From JABWAM01 sp964653025 (GTDB lineage Bacteria > Verrucomicrobiota > Verrucomicrobiia > JABWAM01), in assembly GCA_964653025.1 (NCBI GenBank), contig CAZZBZ010000049.1, forward strand, positions 1 through 25,360: a DNA stretch of 25,360 nucleotides, in the 5' to 3' direction. The position numbers and the translations under genes were made by a program. Below are positions 1 to 6,018 of the stretch, piece by piece. The stretch's first letter is position 1; every line of letters begins with the position of its first letter. The notes beneath the pieces are model-generated. The model was given only the letters and a program-made list of their open reading frames with translations, was not told where the DNA came from and searched no databases.

Positions 1-840
1 CCCCGTGCGCAAGAACGCCCCGCGATGACCGGCCTTGATGAGCGCGACCTTGACCCCCATCGCCAGCAAACGCTGGCTCACTTCCTCAAAGACCTCCGTG
101 GGGATCACCTCCACCATGTCCCTCTCCCCGGCGGACGACCGGAACCGGGCGTAAGCCGCAGCATCCAGCATGAAAAGCACTTCTTCGATACTCGGCACAA
201 AGATGTCCACCAGCGGCAGCGTGGCGGCCAGGATGGCTACCCAATCCGCCTTTCCGGCAGGACTCTCCGGATCCGGTAAGGTCATATCCAGGGAGGTGAC
301 CACCCCCTGTTCGCGCACGCGTTGAAAAAGCTTCTGCAGTTCCGCCCCGCCATTCGTCCACAGGGACTCCATCAAAGGGGGATAACCAAAATGGAAGAGG
401 CGGCTTTGGCCGATCACCGCATCGTCAAGATCGTCCGCGGTAAAGCTGCGGTTGCATCCGGGATCTTCCAGAAACAGCCGATCCAGCCCCGGCGGAGCGA
501 TTACGAGTCCATACGCGGTTCCCACGTGACGGTTCCTGCGGATTCCGCGGGTGACCCCGGCATGCGCCAGACGGGCCACCGCCAGATCGCCCAACGCATC
601 GGTGCCCACGCACCCCATCAACTCGACCCGCTGCCCGAACTTCTTCATTGCTAGGCCGGTGTTGGCCACCACGCCCCCGAGTGAAACGTCCAATCCCTCC
701 GTTTCAATGAGCTTGCCGGGACGAAATAGTTCGGAAAAGGGCACCATCGTCCGCGTCGGACTGAATCCAGGCGTCAAATCAACCCCCAGATAGCCCGCCA
801 CCACGGCGTCAATCGGACGGGAGGTGGAGGAATCGTTCAT
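1..840 (-). CDS. PfkB-family carbohydrate kinase, 3' part missing (cut by window edge)
   Basis: The frame opens at an ATG at 838-840 and runs off the left edge, so 280 residues are visible. The N-terminal half carries the PfkB sugar-kinase signature: SLGGVVANTGLAMKKFG near residues 55-69, followed by GCVGTDALGDLAVARLAHAGV. Family members phosphorylate sugars or nucleosides with ATP in the cytoplasm. The second signature, with the DTxGAGD catalytic motif, would lie in the missing part; the visible end (IKAGHRGAFLRTG) is the strand just before it. The substrate cannot be read from sequence. Upstream lie a hairpin array and a ceramidase-like gene on the same strand, so the two genes may be co-transcribed, but nothing proves a joint role. 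No clear Shine-Dalgarno site precedes the start. Confidence 0.88.
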   Translation of the reverse strand, partial: MNDSSTSRPIDAVVAGYLGVDLTPGFSPTRTMVPFSELFRPGKLIETEGLDVSLGGVVANTGLAMKKFGQRVELMGCVGTDALGDLAVARLAHAGVTRGIRRNRHVGTAYGLVIAPPGLDRLFLEDPGCNRSFTADDLDDAVIGQSRLFHFGYPPLMESLWTNGGAELQKLFQRVREQGVVTSLDMTLPDPESPAGKADWVAILAATLPLVDIFVPSIEEVLFMLDAAAYARFRSSAGERDMVEVIPTEVFEEVSQRLLAMGVKVALIKAGHRGAFLRTG

Positions 841-850
841 CGTGGGAATC

Positions 851-879
851 AGGTTCAGCGGTTCAACGGTTCAGCGGTT
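851..879. repeat. short direct repeats of a GGTTCAACGGTT-like word
   Basis: The words GGTTCAGCGGTT, GGTTCAACGGTT and GGTTCAGCGGTT overlap in tandem directly beside the hairpin array. A related word (gttgaaccctgaaccgtgaa) recurs at 1032-1051, inside the 3' end of the neighbouring gene. This looks like slippage-prone spacer DNA. Confidence 0.6.
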
Positions 880-988
880 GGGGAGCACACGCGGCCCGCG
901 TGTCGAAAATCGGCGGCCCGCCGATTTTCCGAGGGAAACTGTTGGGCGAGCCGCCCAACAGAACACGCGAGCCGCGTGTGCTCCCCAA
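878..988. repeat. nested four-hairpin palindrome array
   Basis: A perfect 17-bp inverted repeat (TTGGGGAGCACACGCGG at 878-894 and its complement at 972-988) encloses four hairpins in a row: 887-903 (7-bp stem, loop GCC), 905-929 (11-bp stem, loop GCC), 939-961 (10-bp stem, loop AGC) and 963-979 (7-bp stem, loop AGC). The outer two hairpins are variants of each other and lie inside the large inverted repeat, so the whole can fold as one long stem with two side hairpins or as four separate hairpins. It lies between two genes on the same strand. It could be a REP-type element or an mRNA-stabilising or attenuating structure; it has no T-tract typical of an intrinsic terminator. Confidence 0.85.
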
Positions 989-1016
989 AAAACTCCGTGT
1001 CTATTCGTGGCTTCAT

Positions 1017-2555
1017 TCATGCTTTTTCACCCGTTGAACCCTGAACCGTGAACCTGTCTTCAGCCTTCCGTCCCCCGTCCTCTGTCCTCCTTCCTCCGTC
1101 CTCTGCCTTCTGCCCCCACAGCTCCTCGATTTCCTCGACCGTGAAATCCACCAGCCGCTTCCCCCCGTCGGAGCCAACTTCCCCGTTGATAACTAGTCCG
1201 CCGTAGCCACCCAGTTGCTCGGCACGAGCACTGGGCAGATATCCGCCGATGTCGCCGCAGAGTTGGACGACGAAGGTCTGATCTGCCGCACTCCGCGCTT
1301 TGATCTGATGCCCGAAATCCAGATACAACTCAAAGGGATTGGTGACGAAGACCGCATCTCCCAGACGCACGGTGTGCAGTTCCATCGCATACTCCGTTTG
1401 CCGATTTTGGTCCTGAGCGCGGGCGATCACCGCCTTATGGTTCTGGATCAGGACGAAATGATGCAGCTTGCTGTCATACGGCCCGGGCCGCCCGGGAATC
1501 TTCTCGTTCCGATGGACCTCCTCGCAGAACTGGCGGTACGCCTCCATCTCGGGCAGGACGGCTTCGAGTTTGCGCAAGGCTTCCCGGGCCACCTGCACGT
1601 CCTGATCTGAGACGCGGCGCCGAGGCAACGCGATGGCTTTGACGCGGTGGCGCAAGACCGGCGCGAAATCAATCTTCGCGGCCGCCGCCTGGAAAACATG
1701 GGCCACGGCAGCATCGAGCCGTCGGCCGATTTCCGCCACCCCGTCTTCGCCCCAAAAATCAGGTTCGCCTCGGGAGTTTCGGGTCAGGTCGCGGGGTGAC
1801 TGGCATCCGGCGGCACTGATCTGCCCCAACATTCGGAAGTTCTTTCCATACCGCTGCTGGAGAAGGCGCTTGGCTTCTCCGGTGAAGTCGGAGGAGAGTT
1901 GGTACGTCCTCTCCATGATCTGGGCGGGACACGCCAGGTTCAGAACCACGCCGGTGGGCTTCCTCTGCTCGTCAAAAGTGAAGAGCAGATCCACTCCAGA
2001 GTCTTCGCCGCCTTCCATGCCCAGAAAATCTTCCCGATCCGTCCGCCCGTACATCTCCGCGGTCCCGTTGTTGTAAACGGCACGGCGGCAATGGCCCACT
2101 TGGGCGGAACCTCGCGCCCGTGCGATGCCTCCGGGCTTGCGGTCGCGCCAGGCGGCGATCACGGCGGCCTTGAGTTTTTTGAGCAGGAACTGACGGTATT
2201 TCTTGGCGGGCAACGCGTCCGGCAACTCCGCCAGCCAGGCGATCGCAGGAAACGCTTTCACGCTGGGTGCGTTGTGCGTGTGAATCACATTCAGAAACAC
2301 TTTGCTCTCATCCAGCTCGGGAAGCTCCGGACGCAACATCGCCCGGAGTTCCTTCTGAAAGTCGGCATCAATCCCTGCCACATCGAGCGCCACCAGCACC
2401 GCTTGCTCGCCCTGAGCCGACTCCAGCGCCAGCACCGTGGCCGAAAGCCGCGAGTGAATACCTGTGGAAACGCGGTGATAATACTGCCCATAAAGATCCA
2501 CCTTCCCTTCGGGAGTAGTGTCGGTTTCGGACCAGCCAATGAGAAGTTGTGACAT
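1017..2555 (-). CDS. neutral/alkaline ceramidase-like protein
   Basis: The 512-residue protein opens with LLIGWSETDTTP and contains NVIHTHNAP (His92 and His94), matching the start and the zinc-binding SHTHSGP-type motif of neutral/alkaline non-lysosomal ceramidases. It also has SSDFTGEA and a GQISAAGCQSP stretch, where the family has a SaDfpG and GaaGDvsP pattern. The position of the second zinc histidine appears to hold Cys209 (LNLACPAQ), so the metal site may differ or be lost. The family cleaves the amide bond of N-acyl sphingoid lipids, but bacterial relatives are often uncharacterised, and the true substrate here is unknown. No signal peptide is visible. The last 30 residues are low-complexity (see the repeat at 1020-1109). 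The ATG at 2553-2555 lacks a Shine-Dalgarno site. Confidence 0.75.
   Translation of the reverse strand: MSQLLIGWSETDTTPEGKVDLYGQYYHRVSTGIHSRLSATVLALESAQGEQAVLVALDVAGIDADFQKELRAMLRPELPELDESKVFLNVIHTHNAPSVKAFPAIAWLAELPDALPAKKYRQFLLKKLKAAVIAAWRDRKPGGIARARGSAQVGHCRRAVYNNGTAEMYGRTDREDFLGMEGGEDSGVDLLFTFDEQRKPTGVVLNLACPAQIMERTYQLSSDFTGEAKRLLQQRYGKNFRMLGQISAAGCQSPRDLTRNSRGEPDFWGEDGVAEIGRRLDAAVAHVFQAAAAKIDFAPVLRHRVKAIALPRRRVSDQDVQVAREALRKLEAVLPEMEAYRQFCEEVHRNEKIPGRPGPYDSKLHHFVLIQNHKAVIARAQDQNRQTEYAMELHTVRLGDAVFVTNPFELYLDFGHQIKARSAADQTFVVQLCGDIGGYLPSARAEQLGGYGGLVINGEVGSDGGKRLVDFTVEEIEELWGQKAEDGGRRTEDGGRKAEDRFTVQGSTGEKA
1020..1109 (-). repeat. repeat-derived C-terminal tail of the ceramidase-like gene
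   Basis: Read on the minus strand, this stretch is a string of near-copies of a cagaggacgga-like word. It encodes alternating K/R-A/T-E-D-G-G-R units, then a gttcacggttcagggttcaa stretch related to 851-879, before the TGA at 1017-1019. The folded domain seems to end near LWGQ at residue 482. The natural reading is that spacer repeats replaced the old stop codon and were taken into the gene. Confidence 0.65.
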
Positions 2556-2676
2556 TTAATTTAGAAGCAGGAGGTTGGAAGGCAGAGGCGGAAAGGATCT
2601 CGCGCAGATACCGCCATCGTCTCCGGGGGCTCGAGGGGCGGAAGCTGGAGTGATTAGGTGCGCGGGTTCAATGGTT

Positions 2677-4317
2677 CTAAGGCAGGCGGATCGCCTGCCC
2701 TTGTCCTTGCGCGTAAGTTTCTTCCGCAAGATAACTGCTGCGAACGAACGGCCCCGCGGCGACGGCAGAGAAACCCATTGCGCGCGCCTCGCGCGCGATC
2801 TCCTCGAACTCCGAGGGTTCCGCGAAACGCACCACGGAGGCGTGCTTCACCGAGGGGGAAAGGTACTGCCCGACCGTCAACATCGAGCATCCGGCCGCGC
2901 GGAGGTCCCGCATCGCCTCAAGGATCTCCTCGTGCCTTTCTCCGAGACCGAGCATCAGGCCGCTCTTCACTACGAAACCCTCCCCGTTGAGTGCCGCCGC
3001 CCGTTTCGCAGCGTGGGCGAGCACGGCAAGGCTGTGCGCGAAGTTGGCCTGCCCGCGAAGGCTCCGCTGCAGCCGCGCCACGGTTTCCAGGTTGTGACTG
3101 AAGACCGCGGGGTGGGCCGCGAGGACCGTGTCCACCGCGTCCATGGATCCCCGGAAGTCGGGGGTAAGCACCTCGACCCGCGCGGCAGGAAGCCGCTCCT
3201 TCACCGCCCGGATCGTCCGCGCGAAGTGAGTGGCTCCCCCGTCGGGAAGGTCGTCGCGCGTCACCGAGGTGATCACCACATGGCGCAGCTTCAGCCGGGC
3301 GCACGCCTCCGCGAGCGCGGCGGGCTCATCTTCGCGGGGCGGGGCGGGGCGTCCCCTTTCGACCCCGCAGAAGTGGCACGCCCGCGTGCAGAGATCCCCG
3401 AGGATCATGAAGGTGGCCGTGCGGCGTGCAAAGCATTCATGGAGGTTCGGACAAAGCGCCTCCGTGCAGACTGTGGACAGCTTCAACTCCGTCAAGACCT
3501 GACGCACCTCCGCCGAGGCGCCGGGCATCGGAATCGGCCGTCGGAGCCAGGAGGGCAGACGGGGACGAGGGATTTCCGATTGCCGATTGCCGATTGCCGA
3601 TCGGACAGACTCAGAGACGGGGGAAGAGGTGACCTGGGATTCCCGTTCGACGTTCGAGGTTTGAGGTTCGACGGGGGCGAGGGAGAGGCCGAGGGAGGTG
3701 GCGAGGCATTCGAGGAGCACGGGCTTCACCTCCTCCATGCAGAGGGCGCGGCCAAGGAGACGCGCCATGCTCGTCACGCCCTTTCCCTCGATACCGCACG
3801 GGACGATGAGGCGAAAGGATTCGAGGTCGGGATCCACGTTGAGCGCGAGGCCATGCCATGCAATCCAATGGCTGACGGCCACGCCGATCGCGGCAATCTT
3901 CTCGTTCCCCACCCAAACCCCGGTGAGACCCTCGGCACGGTGCGCCCGCACCCCGAAATGCGCGAGGGTCGCGAGGAGGGCCTCTTCCAGGCCGCAAACG
4001 TGCGCGCGAACGGTGCGTTCCCGTGCGAGGCGAAGGATCGGGTAGGCTACGAGTTGCCCAGGACCATGCCAGGTCGCAGACCCCCCTCGCGCGCTGGCGT
4101 GGACCTCGATGCCCAAACGGCGAAGCTGGTCTTCGTCGGCAAGGAGATGTTCCGTGCGCGTGCGGCGACCGAGGGTGATGACGGGAGGAGTGTGCTCGAC
4201 GAGGACAAGGTGGCCCGGCCCTTCGGGATTCGCCCGGACCCGCGCCACAAGTTCTTCCTGCAATGCAAGCGTCGGCGCGTAGGCGCGCTGCCCGAGGTCT
4301 TGGACGAGGACTCTCAT
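2677..4317 (-). CDS. lipB-lipA: fused octanoyltransferase-lipoyl synthase (LipB-LipA)
   Basis: One uninterrupted 546-codon frame holds two complete enzymes of lipoate synthesis. Residues 1-215 are LipB, which moves octanoate from acyl-carrier protein to a target lysine: RGGSATWHGPGQ is at 77-88, with catalytic Lys140 (NEKIAAIG) and Cys174 (IVPCGI). Residues about 250-546 are the radical-SAM enzyme LipA, which inserts two sulfurs: the auxiliary cluster CX4CX5C is Cys284/289/295, the SAM cluster CX3CX2C is Cys310/314/317, and the RSSY motif is at 526-529. Residues 216-249 are a linker made of repeat DNA. I see no ATG, GTG or TTG in frame between the linker and Met264, which lies a little inside the usual LipA start. 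In most bacteria the two enzymes are separate. The next upstream gene is lpdA, a user of lipoate chemistry. The start is the ATG at 4315-4317. Confidence 0.93.
   Translation of the reverse strand: MRVLVQDLGQRAYAPTLALQEELVARVRANPEGPGHLVLVEHTPPVITLGRRTRTEHLLADEDQLRRLGIEVHASARGGSATWHGPGQLVAYPILRLARERTVRAHVCGLEEALLATLAHFGVRAHRAEGLTGVWVGNEKIAAIGVAVSHWIAWHGLALNVDPDLESFRLIVPCGIEGKGVTSMARLLGRALCMEEVKPVLLECLATSLGLSLAPVEPQTSNVERESQVTSSPVSESVRSAIGNRQSEIPRPRLPSWLRRPIPMPGASAEVRQVLTELKLSTVCTEALCPNLHECFARRTATFMILGDLCTRACHFCGVERGRPAPPREDEPAALAEACARLKLRHVVITSVTRDDLPDGGATHFARTIRAVKERLPAARVEVLTPDFRGSMDAVDTVLAAHPAVFSHNLETVARLQRSLRGQANFAHSLAVLAHAAKRAAALNGEGFVVKSGLMLGLGERHEEILEAMRDLRAAGCSMLTVGQYLSPSVKHASVVRFAEPSEFEEIAREARAMGFSAVAAGPFVRSSYLAEETYAQGQGQAIRLP
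2681..2699. repeat. 8-bp-stem hairpin at the 3' end of lipB-lipA
   Basis: GGCAGGCG-GAT-CGCCTGCC forms a perfect 8-bp stem with a 3-nt loop. It covers the last codons of the fused gene, just before its TAG at 2677-2679. On the minus strand no T-run follows, so it is a weak terminator candidate. It may instead protect the mRNA 3' end or be a single REP-like unit. Confidence 0.55.
3576..3601. repeat. 7-bp tandem repeat (CCGATTG, about 3.7 copies) in the LipB-LipA linker
   Basis: CCGATTG is repeated exactly three times plus CCGAT. On the coding strand it reads through as SAIGNRQSEI, in the linker between the two enzyme domains. A second repeat-like stretch built on cgttcgacgttcgaggttt lies next to it at about 3645-3672 and encodes PQTSNVERE. 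Because the unit is 7 bp, losing or gaining one copy would shift the frame and separate LipA from LipB. Confidence 0.85.
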
Positions 4318-4370
4318 GTGGGGGTCATAACCGGTTCAGCAGGTGGCGAGAGAGGGTTCCCGTATTTGGG

Positions 4371-4442
4371 AGGGCACGACGAAGCGTGCCCCTCCATTCC
4401 GATTTCAAGTTGATCCCTGGAGGGGCACGCTTCGTCATGCCC
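4371..4442. repeat. REPIN-like element (inverted pair of hairpins), copy 1
   Basis: The left arm 4372-4396 forms its own hairpin (stem GGGCACG/CGTGCCC, loop ACGAAG) followed by CTCCA. The right arm 4418-4442 is its inverted copy with one mismatch (CATGCCC instead of CGTGCCC). The arms are 21 nt apart. The same left arm recurs base for base at 25286-25310. Two inverted REP-type hairpins with a short spacer is the REPIN layout, usually moved by a RAYT (REP-associated tyrosine transposase); no such gene is in the window. The element lies between lpdA and lipB-lipA. Confidence 0.8.
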
Positions 4443-4469
4443 AGGTTCTTCGTTGAGTGACCCAAGGTG

Positions 4470-5849
4470 TCACTTCAACGCGTGGAGGGGAAGGCCCACC
4501 CACGATTCGGCAGCCTCGTGGAGAGCTTCGGCAAAGGCGGGGTGTGCGTGGATCGATTCCGTGACCTGGGTGATGGTGAGCTTCTGGCGAATCGCAAGGA
4601 CGGCTTCCTGGATCAGGTCCGTGGCGTGCGGGCCGACAATCGTCGCACCGAGCAGGCGGCCGTCGGGCGCCCCAACGAGGCGGACCCCGCCCTCGGTCTC
4701 CCCGCAGGCGCGCGCCATTCCGCTGGCGGTGAAGGGGAAGAAGGTGGCGCGGGCACCCTCCTCGGCGGTCACAATCGTGGCTCCGACCGTGGCCACCTCG
4801 GGGTGCGTGTAAATCCCACAGGGCACCACCGTGCGGTCGTCCTCAGCCGCATGTCCCGTGGCCTGGTCGGCGGCCACGACCCCCATCCGTTGGGCCAGAT
4901 GGGCGTAGTGTCGTTTTTCCGCCACGTCCCCGACCGCATAAATGGTCGACACATTGGTCCGACAGGCGGCATCCACGGGAACGATGCCGTCCGCCACGCG
5001 GACCCCGGCACCCTCGAGACCAAGGTTCCCGGTGTCCGTGGCGCGTCCGACGGCAACAATCACACGAGCCGCTTGGACCACGGGGCCGTTATCGAGGATG
5101 CAGGTGATCCCCTCTTCGGCGCAGGTGACCTCGGTGATCAGTTTTCCTGTGAGGACGCTGACCCCGCGTCGGGCGAGGCTCCGTGTGACCGACTGGGAGA
5201 CCTCCGCCTCAAAAGCGGGGACGAGACGGGGGAGGCGTTCGACAAGCGTGGTGGGGATGCCGAGTTCCGCGTAGACGGTGGCAAGTTCGCAGCCGATGAC
5301 CCCACCGCCGACGAGGAGTACACTGGATGGAAGATCCACGGCCACGGTGGCCTCCTCGGTGGTCTGGATGCGCGGGTCCTTCCACGGAAAGATACCGGGG
5401 CGCACGGGGCGCGCGCCGGTGGCGAGGATGATCGATCGGGCCTCAACCCGTTCGGTGCGACCCGCCATTTCCACGGTGATCGCAAAGGGCCCGGCCAGGC
5501 GGCCGCGTCCCGCGAAGAGTTCCACGCGACGGGCCCTCACGAGGCTCTCGATCCCCTTGCGAAGGATGCCCACGGTCTTCGCCACGCGCGCCATGAAGGC
5601 GGGGCCATCCACGGCGAGCGGAAGACCCGAGAGCCCAAACTCGGCGGCGCGGGTGCTCTGCCAGCGAAGCCCACTGGCGGCGAGCATCGCCTTGGTCGGG
5701 ATGCAGCCGGTGTTGAGGCAGGTCCCACCGAGCGGGCCCGCCTCAACGAGCGCGACGCGGGCACCGCGCTGGGCAGCGCGGAGCGCGGCCGCATAGCCGC
5801 CCGGGCCGCCCCCGAGAACGGCAACATCAAATGAGTTCTCGGGGTTCAT
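4470..5849 (-). CDS. lpdA: dihydrolipoyl dehydrogenase (E3)
   Basis: This 459-residue flavoprotein reoxidises dihydrolipoamide on 2-oxoacid dehydrogenase complexes or the glycine cleavage system, passing electrons through FAD to NAD+. An N-terminal FAD-binding GGGPGG is at 13-18, and the redox disulfide GGTCLNTGCIPTK has Cys44 and Cys49. A second Rossmann motif, LLVGGGVIGCELA, binds NAD. ATGARPVRPG and VGDVAEK are typical FAD contacts, and the catalytic His436-Glu441 pair lies in HAHPAFAE near the C-terminus. The length is normal for the family. No E1, E2 or glycine-cleavage gene is in the window, so the partner complex is unknown. It stands upstream of lipB-lipA on the same strand, 152 bp apart with a REPIN-like element between. 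The ATG at 5847-5849 has no obvious Shine-Dalgarno site. Confidence 0.95.
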   Translation of the reverse strand: MNPENSFDVAVLGGGPGGYAAALRAAQRGARVALVEAGPLGGTCLNTGCIPTKAMLAASGLRWQSTRAAEFGLSGLPLAVDGPAFMARVAKTVGILRKGIESLVRARRVELFAGRGRLAGPFAITVEMAGRTERVEARSIILATGARPVRPGIFPWKDPRIQTTEEATVAVDLPSSVLLVGGGVIGCELATVYAELGIPTTLVERLPRLVPAFEAEVSQSVTRSLARRGVSVLTGKLITEVTCAEEGITCILDNGPVVQAARVIVAVGRATDTGNLGLEGAGVRVADGIVPVDAACRTNVSTIYAVGDVAEKRHYAHLAQRMGVVAADQATGHAAEDDRTVVPCGIYTHPEVATVGATIVTAEEGARATFFPFTASGMARACGETEGGVRLVGAPDGRLLGATIVGPHATDLIQEAVLAIRQKLTITQVTESIHAHPAFAEALHEAAESWVGLPLHALK

Positions 5850-6018
5850 GCCGACAGGAATCCTAGCTCAAAACCAAAAAACCGGTTGGAATAAATGCGA
5901 CAGGTGGGAAAGCCTCTTGCAAAATGATTGTGCGATCCGACAACTTGATAAAAGCAAAGCTGTTTGGAAAAACGCAGACGCATAATTCCCAAGCCTTGGG
6001 GAGTTTTGCAAGAACCTC

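Noticed and set aside
878..988. Intrinsic terminator for the ceramidase-like gene
   Set aside because: The hairpins are strong, but no T-run follows on the minus strand and four hairpins in mirror order do not fit a simple terminator.
3576..3601. CRISPR-like array
   Set aside because: The unit is only 7 bp with no spacers, and it is within a coding frame.
2575..4413. 612-codon open frame on the plus strand over lipB-lipA
   Set aside because: It is antisense to a gene with all catalytic motifs of two enzymes; long mirror frames are common in GC-rich DNA, and its product is low-complexity and unlike any family.
4467..5834. 455-codon plus-strand frame over lpdA
   Set aside because: Mirror of lpdA; no motifs.
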